From contig PJRA01000524.1 of NCBI GenBank assembly GCA_016987375.1, forward strand, positions 549,046 to 571,940: a stretch of DNA of 22,895 nucleotides, written 5' to 3'. A program made the translations under genes and the position numbers. The DNA is from Brachionus koreanus. Taxonomy: Eukaryota > Rotifera > Eurotatoria > Ploima > Brachionidae. The notes beneath the pieces were generated by a model that saw only the letters and a list, made by a program, of their open reading frames with translations, ran no database searches and was not told where the DNA came from. This document shows positions 1 to 9,482 of this stretch, piece by piece. The stretch's first letter is position 1. Each line of letters opens with the position of its first letter.

Positions 1-111
1 AAATATTTGTTTTATAAAGTAAAAAAAAAGCAGAAAATTTTTTATTGACGAAGAAATCCTAATCAATTTGGCACTTAATTTTAATAAAAAAAAATTAAAT
101 TCTAAAAAAAG

Positions 112-204
112 GATTTGCCTATGGCCAAAACATCTTCAAAGACATATTCTTCAGAAGAAATTGCAGTACCAAAGACAAATAGCAAAAGCTGGTATATGAA
201 TTAA
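112..204 (+). CDS. possible last exon of a gene entering from the left
   Basis: A short open stretch is richer in G and C than its surroundings. It reads DLPMAKTSSKTYSSEEIAVP and continues to ...SKSWYMN and a TAA at 202-204. It follows an AAAG that could be a splice acceptor, with an in-frame stop just before it at 103-105. It could be a polar C-terminal tail, or a 27-codon frame from the ATG at 121. The same bases are also open in a second frame from about position 40 to the TGA near 197, so the frame itself is uncertain. I do not recognise the product. Confidence 0.25.
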   Translation, partial: DLPMAKTSSKTYSSEEIAVPKTNSKSWYMN

Positions 205-527
205 AAAGCCAGTCATCAATGATGGTTTAATTGATTTTATGAATTTTAAAATAAAATTACTATTTTATTAAAATAATTATATAAAATTTTTAATAAAAAT
301 TTATTTCATACATAACTTTTATTTTTCTTCTGAATATTTAAGCATGATTAACATTGAGCTATTAAAAATATTAAATATATTGAATTTACATTTTTTAGAC
401 AATTTTTAATTTAAAAATTTCTTATTTTATGGTAGAAAATTTGGAACTAATTAAAATAACAATGAGTGAAATAAAACATGAAAAAGTTGAAAGAAAATTG
501 AATTGTTTCTCTAATTGACATTATTTC
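205..527. other. AT-rich intergenic stretch
   Basis: Nothing coding is seen on either strand. It holds long A and T runs and lies just beyond the stop codon of the minus-strand DESI2-like gene, so its right part is probably that gene's 3' UTR. The first clear AATAAA on the minus strand is near position 300. Confidence 0.5.
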
Positions 528-1278
528 CTAGACATTCCTGTTATTTTTGTCTAATATTTCATTTTGTTCTATTCTATCAAATGCATTCAAAACAGAAGAC
601 CATAAACTATTAAAAGTGGTTGTAATTGATTTTGAAGATGATGGATCCGAGGTAGCACTTGCAGAAAATTCTTGATCATCTTGACTATTTGTTTGATTTG
701 TATTTTCAGATTCATTATAATTCTCAATAGTATGCTGTATTGCAATTGGACTTATCCATTCTCTTGGTATTAAACGTTCTATGAAGGGAACATATGTGGA
801 AATATAGGCTAGACGATTCACCCAAGGAGGAATATCTTCTCCACAAAGAAACTTGCAAAATTTACTTGAAAAACTGTTGCAATTTTTGTTGATTAAATGA
901 TAGTCAATTCCTCGAAATTCGCGACTTATTAAGCTCACAATTTGTTCAATCTCTGCTTTCGTAAAGTCTGTTCTCCCAATTTCAATTGATTCTCTATTAA
1001 AAAAATTAACTGTGAATTACAAAAAAATTCTTATTTTTCAAATAATAAACCTACTTGAATTTAAATGATTCTCCGAGTTCTTCTGTGTCTTTTGGCGCCA
1101 TTTCAAAAATTCCACTAAAAGGAAATGGATGTCCTCCATACCCGTATTCAACTCCATAAACTTCAACCCCACTGTGATATATTCCCACACCTAATGCCGA
1201 TATGTATCCATTCATTGTATACATGTCATAGATATTAATAAAGATAGGCTGACCAGCTTTCGAACTTGACGCTGACAT
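528..1278 (-). CDS. DESI2: DESI2-type PPPDE-domain cysteine isopeptidase, two exons
   Basis: Deubiquitinase/deSUMOylase-type thiol peptidase of the PPPDE family, expected in the cytoplasm. Exon 1 is 1055-1278 and exon 2 is 528-993. The 61-bp intron runs from GTAGGT to AATAG, and joining gives [14 protein letters not shown] in frame, the family's usual sequence here. The protein is 229 residues. Near the N-terminus NIYDMY is conserved. The catalytic His is H35 in YHSGVEVYG and the catalytic Cys is C113 in NKNCNSFS. The conserved [11 protein letters not shown] segment follows. The last 60 or so residues are Ser/Asn-rich and poorly conserved, as in other members. I chose the ATG at 1276-1278 because it puts MSASSSKAG in the usual short leader; an in-frame ATG at 1326 would add 16 residues. 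Length and both catalytic residues argue for an active enzyme. Family assignment is firm; orthology to DESI2 rather than DESI1 rests on the [13 protein letters not shown] segment. Confidence 0.92.
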
Positions 1279-2155
1279 TTTATCACAGTTGAAAAAATTA
1301 TGACTTTTATTTATATCAAGGAACAAATTTTAGTAATAAATTTTTTTATGTATCTAAAACAAATAATAAAAAATTGATTAATGGTAGTTTGGGTAATAAA
1401 ATCTTAAACTAGAATATCAAATACTTATAAATAAAAGGATTTAATGGGCGATTTTAATGACAACTAGTGAATTTCTAGTTATTGTTATTCATTTTAGACA
1501 TAATTTATAAAAAAAAAATAAGCTAGCAAATAAAAGTAAATATTAAATTATTTCGTTAATAAATTATGATTTTGCAAGTTATTTTTGTTAGTGATTTCTC
1601 TCTATATTGCTTGGTGCTTGAATTAGAAAAATAAACAACTAAAAAAAAATAGTCTTTTAACCTATTTTTTTCCAAATCAAAATTCTAAGAATACTTCTAA
1701 AAACAGCTCTTGACTTAAAAAATTGGAAGAAAAAATTTTTTCAATTGTCTAGTGAGTTCACTTTGAGAATTTAAAAAAAACTAAGATATTTAGAAAAAAA
1801 AAATTAATCGCTTAAATTAAATTTAGAAAATATTATAGGTTTTAAACTTTATTTTTAAAAGATACATTTCTAGAAAAGTAAAGTTAGTAAAAAGTTTAAA
1901 CAAAATTATGAATAATATAATTTGCAGCGATAATTGTTTTCCTGTTTGAAAAACAAGAAAAATATAATTATTTATTTTTTATTATCCATTAAGAAACAAT
2001 AAAATTTTATTTAGAATAGTGCGTCATTAATGTATACGGATAAAAATCAAACAAAAAATTACAATAAATATATTACGAATAATTTAAACTTGGATAAATT
2101 TTAAATTTTATGAATAAATGGTATTTATTTTAAACTGTTTAAATCAAGAATAAAT
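1279..2155. other. intergenic region upstream of the DESI2-like gene
   Basis: Almost entirely A/T runs with no supported exon. It holds the promoter and 5' UTR of the minus-strand DESI2-like gene, but I see no convincing promoter element. Confidence 0.5.
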
Positions 2156-2224
2156 TCACTTCAGTTTTCGATCAAATGAATCAGTCATTACTTCGGACCT
2201 GATCACCACTTTCCCTCTAGCATT
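2156..2224 (-). CDS. possible isolated exon, unrecognised
   Basis: Read on the minus strand after a TAGTAG acceptor-like sequence, 22 codons are open (NARGKVVIRSEVMTDSFDRK...) before a TGA at 2156-2158. A GT that could be a donor overlaps the stop (GAA|GTGAAT). The stretch stands out by base composition from the AT desert around it. It has no ATG at its start and no obvious partner exon. It could be a remnant of a gene, a non-conserved last exon of the KATNIP-like gene upstream, or chance. Confidence 0.2.
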   Translation of the reverse strand, partial: NARGKVVIRSEVMTDSFDRKLK

Positions 2225-2663
2225 CTACTAAATTAAAATATCTAAGCTTTAGTTAATTACATTATTTTATTTGTCTAAAGACAATTTTTTGAAATTTTTT
2301 TTGAAGATAAAAAATAAATAATTGTCAGAATAAGAATACATCAAAATATATTTTTTTAATAATTTTTAAATTTTATCAACATTATTTTTATTTAAGACTA
2401 TTCTTTAAAGAAAAAATTATATTTTAAATACAAATGTTTAACAACGCTACTTAGTTACTTATAAAAATTTACATTTTACCAAAAAAAATCAATTTACTTA
2501 AAGTATTTTATTACTAATTTTTTACTTTATAATTTTTACTTACTAATAAAGCGTTTAGCATCTAAAGAAAAGTTGTTTTTTTTACGAAATTTTATTAAAA
2601 AAATTTTTTTTAATCATGTTAATTAATTATAAAAAAACTCAAATATTATTAAAAAATAAACAT
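2225..2663. other. AT-rich stretch without a supported gene
   Basis: Long T and A runs and no exon-like island. It lies downstream of the minus-strand KATNIP-like gene A, so part may be 3' UTR. Confidence 0.45.
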
Positions 2664-2733
2664 TTATTTTGGATTTGATTTGTTTGCATTTTCTTCAATT
2701 TCGGTTAAGAAATTAATCAAACTCATGCGATCC
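2664..2733 (-). CDS. possible alternative last exon of KATNIP-like gene A
   Basis: After a TTTTTTTCAAG acceptor the minus strand reads DRMSLINFLTEIEENANK... to a TAA at 2664-2666. Its phase (one base completing a codon) fits a donor inside exon 6 of gene A, at SK|GTTGTA. Using it would replace the VVNLKEE end with this 22-residue tail. The neighbouring paralogue has no matching exon, and both paralogues share the V-x-NLK-x-E-stop ending, so I regard the unspliced ending as the main form. Confidence 0.35.
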
Positions 2734-2787
2734 CTTGAAAAAAATATTTTAATTTTTTTTGTTTTTATGAACGATGGTCTATTTAAA

Positions 2788-3939
2788 TTACTCTTCTTTT
2801 AAATTTACAACTTTGGAAAGAATAATTTCACAAATATCAGCGGACTTATCTTCTTCTAATAAGTGGTTATACTCTTCCAGTTTAAATTTTGTTTTTGCTT
2901 TTTCATCGTCTTCTATTTTGAAGTCCTTAATTTTTCGATATTAGTAAAATTTTAAATTCAAAAATCAAAAAAAATACAAACCAAACACTTTCTGATATTT
3001 TCTTTGTCATAAATTGTCATATTTTTGCGCAAAGTCTAAAAGGAAATTATTTTAATTCTCAGAATTTGACAAACAATCACTAAATGAATACTTTTGCATC
3101 TTTGGGCGTTAGCTCAACCATAATTTTTCGATTTGAATTTTCGATTTCTTCTGTATCAGTCCCAGATGAATCTGACGATTTGTTTTTGTCAGAAAAATAG
3201 TCATTTTGCTCTGAATTATCTGAAAGATTATTTTTTTCATTTTCATTTGATTCACAACTTTTCATATTTTCAGATTTGTAGACATATTCAGAATTAGGTG
3301 CATTGATTTTAATCATATAGCCATCTGAAGTCTTGATAGTAAATGAGCTTTCTGCCCATTTTTTGCGACTTGTTTTGACTTTCGATTTACCATATTCTTG
3401 GTTTTCACTCTTTTGATTTTTATTTATATCAAAGGATTTTACAATTGTATGTCTTAAAGCATATCTTTCTTTTTTTCTATGAGCTCCATTGATATAAACA
3501 CAAAAGCCAGCTTCCAGTTTCTTTAAATTTTCAGTTTTTGAATCTGTTTGTTTTGTTAATTTGATATTCCTATTCAATTATTTTTTAAATGATAATTTAA
3601 ATTAGTCTAACTCAAAATACTGATTATTTTGCTGAAGCTTTTTCAAATGATCTTCATACCTTTTATTGTTTATTAGATTTTTCTAAAAGCATTTTAATTT
3701 AGAAGAAAGAAAAAAGATTAATTGCTATTAAACTAACATTTGAATCAGAATAACTTAGCTCTGGTATTGGATTTGATTTGTCCCACTGCTTCCTTTCTAT
3801 AAATAAAACGAATTGAAAATTATTATTTTTTTGTGAAACGAAAATAATAACCCGTTCTATAGCTGCTGGTAATAGAACTTCTCTTCCAAGAATACATCTC
3901 TTCAGACAGATTATAGAATTCTTGACCATCGTTGATCAT
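2788..3939 (-). CDS. KATNIP-like N-terminal protein A, six exons, tandem duplicate
   Basis: Six exons, all with GT-AG introns: 3852-3939, 3738-3796, 3621-3682, 3092-3569, 2982-3035 and 2788-2925. Phases agree throughout and give 292 residues, starting MINDGQEFYN. What is seen: a short Trp-containing start (ERKQWDK), a helical NKRYEDHLKKLQQNN segment, then KLEAGFCVYINGAHRK. The last matches the QGFSVYVNGAN-type motif that I know from the N-terminus of KATNIP (KIAA0556), a ciliary-base protein that binds katanin and microtubules. A basic KKW...IKT..GY.IKINAPNS block follows, then an acidic Ser-rich part. Full-length KATNIP is about 1,600 residues; none of the rest is here. Exons 2, 3 and 5 are exactly as long as in the neighbouring copy (59, 62 and 54 nt), so the two arose by duplication. 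Microtubule or cilium function is inference from family resemblance. Confidence 0.75.
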
Positions 3940-4614
3940 TATTTACATCAAAAATAAATCTTTAATTGTAATTGTAATTTTTTTTACTATTAACACTGAT
4001 TTATTTGGTATTGAAATTAAAATTTAAAATTTGTGAATTTATACATGCATTTATTTTAAAATAAAAATTTAAAATATCCAATTGTAATCAAAATTTTGTT
4101 AATTTAATTGATGAAAATTTTGAATCAATTATTTCTCTAAAACTGAATAACAGGTTTTTTTTCAATTTTTATTTGGTAATTAATTAAAAATATCAAACAA
4201 AGCAAGATAAAATTTTCGATTTTTATCATAAATAAATTTAAAAAGTAATTTTGAGAATAATTAGCCCAAAATTACATTTGAAGTGGCGTTTGAATTAATC
4301 AATTGTATGTTCTTGTAATTGTGTTAACTTGTTTTAAAGTAATAAAGTTTAATCAAAATTTTATCTTTTCAATTAAAATATTTAATTCAATTTTTTGTAC
4401 ACATTTTATTGCATTCTAAATAAATTAAAATTAACCGGAATCAAAAAACACATTTGTTATTTAAATTTAAATCATATTTAAAAAAAAATTAATATTCTAT
4501 TTTGATGTTTTTTTTGAATTACAATCAATATTTGTCAAAAATTTTACTAAGTTTTTTCTATCTCTAAATTAGTAGACAAAAAAAATTTAAATATTTGATT
4601 TTATTATTGAAAAT
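3940..4614. other. spacer between the two KATNIP-like genes
   Basis: AT-rich, with no exon that I can support on either strand. It must contain the promoter of copy A and the 3' end of copy B. Nothing resembling the possible seventh exon of copy A is seen after copy B. Confidence 0.5.
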
Positions 4615-6035
4615 TTACTCTAGTTTGAGGTTTGCAACCTGATTTAAAATCATTTGACACATTTCTGTTGAGTTATTTGATTTATTGTCCATTTTTTCGT
4701 CAACTTTTTGTTCAACATTTTTTTCTTCATTCTTAAATGAAGTAATAAACTGACTTTTTTTTTCCTCATCTAATTCAGAGTCTGTATCAATTTCACTCTA
4801 AAAAAAAATTATGATAAAAAAAGACAAATCAATAGATTGAAATTGCTATTTATGATCATTGCCAGCTTTATTATTAATAATAAAATTTAGCTTACTTGAT
4901 TATCGTGTTGATTTGAATTCTCATAAATAAATAAACTGTCTCTTAGTGTCTAAATTAAACCTTTTAATTTTTGCTAAAATTTAAAAAAATTGCAATTACT
5001 TTAATTTCATCAACTGAAAGATCAATAACAATATTCTTGTCAGTTTTAGGATCATCATCATCAGAAGATTCAGAAGTTTCAGAAAATTTTACACTTTGTA
5101 TCAGATTTTTATTATGTTTTGAAGTTTTTTTAGAATTTTGACAACAATCTGCAATTTCAGATTCTGAATCACTTTCAAAATCATCAGAATAGTAAATATT
5201 TTCATCAAGTTCTTTAACAGGCTCTGATTTGGAAATGGATTCCATGTTGGAATTAGGCGCATTTATTTTTATTTCATAGCCTTCCATTGTTTTGATAATA
5301 AATGATGAATTACCCCATTTTTTTCTTTCTTTTTTCTCAAATGCATCCGATTTAGAAGATGTATTATAGTGATCAGACTTTAGCTCATTATAATTCGAAT
5401 GTTTAACTGCATGCACGTTTGGATTAAAATTGGCAAATTTTTTACTAGAATCCGATGATTTGGTAACTGTATATCTAGGTGTGTATTTTTCATTTTTTCT
5501 ATGAGCTCCATTTACATAAATACTAAAACCATCCTCTAGTCTTTCCATTTTCTTTTCTTTTTCGTCTTTTTTGTTTGCCATTTTCATAATTCTGAAAAGA
5601 AAAAATTATTTTCAAGAATAAATTTTTTTTTTTAATTTACTGATTATTGACATGAAGCTTGAATAGATACTCTTCATATCTTTTTTTATTCATCATAATT
5701 TTCTTTAAAAATACTATTTAAATTTAAATAAAAAAAAATATTTCCAACTACTTCTTGATCCGGATAATCCAAATTAAGCACTGTCTTTTCTTTGTCCCAT
5801 CGTCTTCGATCTTAATAGAAGAGATTAAAAAATACCAAAATAAGATTTTTGCTTGAGATTCTTCCAAAAACACTGAATCACAAGAATGATACAACAAAAA
5901 TTGCATTTGATCAATTTCATACTTCGAATAAAGCCAAACTAATTTTTACAAACCTGTCTGAATGGTGTTTATTTTTTTTTCTTTATGTTGGTAATCACTT
6001 GAATCATAATTGTACAATTGATTTCTTGTAAACAT
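4615..6035 (-). CDS. KATNIP-like N-terminal protein B, six exons, tandem duplicate
   Basis: Exons: 5954-6035, 5752-5810, 5641-5702, 5000-5591, 4896-4949 and 4615-4797. They join without a phase break into 343 residues. The protein starts MFTRNQLYNYDSSDYQ, then RRRWDKEK, the helical KKRYEEYLFKLHVNN, and RLEDGFSIYVNGAHRK, the KATNIP N-terminal motif. RKKWGNSSFIIKT and YEIKINAPNS follow. The acidic stretch YYSDDFESDSE recalls the YSDDFE in vertebrate KATNIP at the equivalent place. The end is CQMILNQVANLKLE. Compared with copy A, exon 4 is longer (592 against 478 nt) and exon 6 is longer (183 against 138 nt); the others match or nearly so. It ends at the same point as copy A, so truncation probably preceded duplication. 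It diverges from the plus-strand gene that starts at about 6.5 kb. Confidence 0.77.
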
Positions 6036-6506
6036 TGTAAATTTCAGCTTCTAAAAATATTTCCCCTTTTTTTGCAAAAAAAATATATATGAATACGTAT
6101 TTAGAAAAAAATCCATTATTTCTATTATTACTAGAATTTTTTTTTAAAGATACGTTTCCATAGCGACTTTAAACTTAAATGTAAAATCCTTTCCAACAAA
6201 ATCTAATTTATTCATATGCAAATTTTATCTTTTATTTTAATTTAAGTAATTGTCTGTTTTTTTTTATATAAGATCAATGGTCGACTAAATCGACTAACTT
6301 AGATGTCGTTTTTAGAAAAAAAAACACTTTTTATTATATCAATACAAACACGCAATTATCATAAGTAACCATAACTACCAATTCAAAAGAGCTGTTTTTT
6401 TTTACTCAAAAAATTCAAGAATATTTTTAAAGCAGGAGTTTATTAGAGAACCCTTTCTTTCAATAAAGGAATAGCATATTTTATAGCTATCTTTCAATTA
6501 TTTTAG
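6036..6506. promoter_or_regulatory. shared upstream region of two divergent genes
   Basis: KATNIP-like gene B reads leftward from 6035 and the acidic-protein gene reads rightward from about 6507, so these 470 bases must hold both promoters. The near-repeat GTCGACTAA/ATCGACTAA near 6281-6298 stands out. I see no TATA box that I would defend. A non-coding first exon of the rightward gene may also lie here. Confidence 0.4.
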
Positions 6507-8195
6507 ATTTGTATGATAAGTATGAATTGGTGATGGAAAATGGATACTTTGGAAAATTTACGCCAAAAAAGGTAGATTAAAAGAAAAAATTGTTGTGTTT
6601 ATTTGTTAACTAAACAATTTTTCTAGACTACAGTTTTTTAGTAAGTATATTGTGAATCGAACAGACAGTGTCGAGTCGAAAGATAATCAAAATGAAAAGG
6701 GTATTGATGGAAAAATTTTGGTAATTTCAATATTTTTTTATTAATTAAAAATAAAGAATAAATCAGGCTTTAATAATTTAAATTCAAGATAAAACAAAAT
6801 GCTAAAATTTATGACAATTTTTTAAAAAAAAATACTATTGATTTTGAGCAGGACAAAAACTCGGCTGATGTTTTGCAAAACATATTCAAAAAAGATACTT
6901 CAAATTCAAATTGTACAAATGGAAAGTTGAATCAGTCGGTTTCGCTTGATGAAACCAAGCAGACATTCAATAACCAAAAGCTTGAGGAATTTAAAAACAT
7001 TGTTGAATCTTCATATCAAAACCATGTGTTGAATAAATCAGAAAATGATTTGCAGCTTTCTAGAAGATTGAGTGTTCAGTCAACAAGTTCGTTTCAAGCT
7101 TGGAATTTTAGTCTCAACTCTTTGGATGAGAGCTTCAAAAATTCGTCTGTCGACTTGGCTTCAAGTGAGAAAAAAAGTGGCATCGAAATTTCCAAGGTTG
7201 ACTCATTAAATAATTCTATTTTAAACTGCAAGATTCCTTACATGTCTGCATATAATATTTACGAAGAAACTGAGGACTCAAATCCGCTTTTAGATAAAAT
7301 ATTTAACACTTTTACTGAGACAAAAAAATTGACCTCAAATGGCTCATCAGCCACCAACTCTCCAACAAGTCTTTCTTCAGCAGGGTCTACTAAAAATGTA
7401 AACGAAATGATTACAGAAGAAATGGCTCAAACTAATAAAATGGAATTAAAGCCACCTGAAACTCCTAAAACTTCGAATCTTCAATTCCGCAAAAATTTGA
7501 TCAGAAAGTCACTTGATTCATCAAAAAGTTTCTTAAATCAAAACAATCAGAGTGAATTGAATTTGTCAGCAAAAAAATCAAATCCAATTTGTTCTTCCAT
7601 TGATACGCAAGAATCTTTAGATGTTAAACAGAATTTAGTGGAATCAAAAGCTACACCAAGAAAAAAAAGTACCAATATATTCAATCATCTGGATGAATTG
7701 AGCACTGATTCAGACTTTGTTCAAGACCACAGTGATGAAGAGAACACTCTGGATATATTTTCTAATGGCGACGATCAAAAGGAGCAAAAAAAAGATATCA
7801 ATTTAAAAATTGATTTATCTCTACTAAATACAAGTGATGAAGAAGATAATGTCGAACATGATTTTGTTAAAGATGTAAACAAGTATAGCGGAATTAAACC
7901 TTTAGAATCAAGTTTCTCTAGTTCGTCTAGACAGCAAATAAAACCTGATATCATACCCAATTTAATGCTGGATCAAATTGATGATGATCGTTCAGTAAGC
8001 GTTACAGTAAGTTTAGCCAAATCAATGTGCAAGGAAATTGATTATAAACAAGAAATGGAAGCTATCGTTTGTGACAAAATAACTGAATTCGATTCTAAAA
8101 TGCATTATTCACAAAAAGCTAATAAAGCAGCAAAGAATGGCGATATTAAAAAGCAGGTATTTTTGCCAAAAATTGGATTTAAATATGCTCAATAA
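6507..8195 (+). CDS. unrecognised Ser/Asp/Glu-rich protein, at least three exons
   Basis: Exons 6507-6571, 6634-6720 and 6852-8195 join in phase. The first ATG in frame is at 6533 (MENGYFGKFTPKK), giving 489 residues. The first exon is open back to its acceptor (LYDKYELV), so translation may start in an upstream exon. The N-terminus is basic and hydrophobic (GKFTPKKFFSKYIVNR). The large exon is low-complexity: Ser, Asn, Lys, and acidic patches such as DSDFVQDHSDEENT and NTSDEEDN that look like casein-kinase-2 sites. It ends FLPKIGFKYAQ. I see no signal peptide, membrane helix or known domain. The most ordered part is likely the last 70 residues (SVSVTVSLAKSMCKEIDYKQ onward). AATAAA lies at 8310-8315, 115 bases after the stop. 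Gene reality is well supported by codon phase and length; function is unknown. The frame on the opposite strand at 7775-7960 is a shadow. Confidence 0.8.
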
Positions 8196-8309
8196 GTTAC
8201 ACTTTCAATACGCTTTCGATAAATCTCAATAGTTTTTTAATTCTATCTAATTTCTTTTCTATTTTCAAAGTTTCTTTTTATTTTAGAATTATTCTTAATA
8301 TCAAATTCA

Positions 8310-8315
8310 AATAAA
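8310..8315 (+). terminator. polyadenylation signal AATAAA
   Basis: Canonical AATAAA 115 bases after the stop codon of the acidic-protein gene. In such AT-rich DNA the hexamer is common, so position is the main support. Confidence 0.4.
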
Positions 8316-8629
8316 ATTGAAAAATTTTGCCAAAAAAATTCTCTTTTTTGAATCAATTTTGCTTAATGTTTTTTTCTTTCTAAATCAATAATTTATTTTT
8401 ATTTTTAAATTAAAAAAAAATATATATATATGAAAAATTTACAAACTGGTCATTTTTTCTATATTCTAGTCAAAATCTTTGTCTCAAAAATATATTGATA
8501 AACATTTAAGAAATAGTTTAAAATATTCATCTCTGAGAATAAATATTTAAAATAATTTCCAATACAATTAAAAATATTCTGTTCAGTTATTAAACCAGAA
8601 AATGTAGATTTTATTTTGATTAAATAAAT

Positions 8630-8674
8630 CTGAATAAAGCGCCACTTTTACTTAATGTTTATTATTTTTCTATG
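8630..8674 (-). repeat. LINE 3'-tail repeat, copy 1
   Basis: This 45-base segment (CTGAATAAAG...TTTTTCTATG) recurs in the same orientation at 9066-9110 with five mismatches by eye. On the minus strand it directly follows the end of the broken reverse-transcriptase frame, so it is best read as the 3' end of that LINE. Confidence 0.6.
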
Positions 8675-8689
8675 GTATATAGAATTATT

Positions 8690-9040
8690 TTTATCAGTAG
8701 CTTTTTTGAGTGAATTAAGTGACTTTGCGTGTCTTAATTCACGTGGTAATTTGTTCCAGACATTGACTTTTCTATTATAGAAAAAGTTTGATCGTTGTTT
8801 ATTTAGTTTTACTAATTCTTTGATATAATTATCTTGTTTTTTTTATTTCTATTAGATGCAATAGGCTTCCTATACCATTTTATATTATCAATTTCATGTA
8901 GTTCTTTATATTTATGGATTAAATCACCTCTAATGTTTAATACTAAGCAATACACCAACCATTCTGTTACTTTTATTAGCAGCTGCTGTACATTGATCTT
9001 CAAACTCCAGCTTGTTTCTGATAAGTGTTCTTTAATTTTT
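8690..9040 (-). pseudogene. broken LINE reverse-transcriptase C-terminus
   Basis: On the minus strand three frames together spell the typical end of a non-LTR (CR1/Jockey/L2-like) reverse transcriptase. The pieces are RNKLEFEDQCTAAANKSNRM, then RGDLIHKYKELHEIDNIKWY, then IKELVKLNKQRSNFF and VNVWNKLPRELRHAKSLNSL. In intact elements the NRM(V/L)G segment is followed by some 60-80 residues (the SLVRPHLEY region) before RGDLI; here they are missing, so there is an internal deletion as well as frameshifts and a TAG. There is no YxDD catalytic core in what remains. It is a dead 5'-truncated copy. Confidence 0.8.
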
Positions 9041-9065
9041 TTTTAAGTTTGTTTATTTTAAATTT

Positions 9066-9110
9066 CTGAATAAAGAACCAATTTTACTTATTATTTATTA
9101 TTTTTCTATG
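9066..9110 (-). repeat. LINE 3'-tail repeat, copy 2
   Basis: Second copy of the 45-base tail found at 8630-8674, same orientation, about 40 of 45 bases identical. It probably marks a second, almost fully truncated LINE insertion next to the first, or a local duplication. Confidence 0.55.
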
Positions 9111-9284
9111 TAAAAGTTAAGATTTTTTATAGAAATTTGAAAAAAAAAATACAATTAGCAGCAAAAAATAACAGCAAAAAAATTTAATTAATTAAGTCTA
9201 CCCAATGATCTAGGCTTAAAATATGAGTATTTATATACTGATTTAATTTAATCTTAGAATTTATTTAATTAAAGTCAAAAATTA

Positions 9285-9474
9285 GGCAAAATGAAAATAA
9301 TTTTACATTTTTACATTTCCATATTTTTAGATTTTTTGTGCAATATTTAAGAAATTTTTTTATTTTATTTTTTTTTACCTAATAATTTGAGAGAGTTATT
9401 TAATTTTCTGAAAAATTGCACAAAAAATCTAAAAATATGAAAATGTAAAAATGTAAAATTATTTTCATTTTGCC
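9285..9474. mobile_element. hAT-like MITE with near-full-length inverted arms
   Basis: A 190-base non-coding element. The left arm begins GGCAAAATGAAAATAATTTT and the right arm ends with its inverse, AAAATTATTTTCATTTTGCC. The arms match for about 60 bases with one clear mismatch (near TTTCCATAT/ATATGAAAA). It is flanked by AAAAATTA at 9277-9284 and 9475-9482, an 8-bp target duplication as produced by hAT transposases. A transcript would fold into a long hairpin. It encodes no protein and must have been moved by an element elsewhere. Confidence 0.8.
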
Positions 9475-9482
9475 AAAAATTA

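Noticed and set aside
100..204. Weak likeness to histone H3 (KRICLWPKHLQ against the end of H3; ATGGCCAAAACA against its start)
   Set aside because: Only a few residues agree, the two pieces are in the wrong order and in different frames, and the core of the fold is absent.
3699..3929. Minus-strand 76-codon frame as a stand-alone protein
   Set aside because: It runs through intron 1 of KATNIP-like gene A and reads exon 1 in the wrong frame; spliced exons 1 and 2 give the better protein.
5849..6031. Plus-strand 60-codon open frame
   Set aside because: It lies antisense to exon 1 of KATNIP-like gene B and shows no family resemblance; the minus-strand reading has matching splice phase and a paralogue.
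7775..7960. Minus-strand 61-codon frame
   Set aside because: Antisense to the large exon of the acidic-protein gene.
8812..9046. Overlapping 60-70 codon frames on both strands taken as genes
   Set aside because: The minus one is a piece of the broken LINE reverse transcriptase and the plus one is its shadow.
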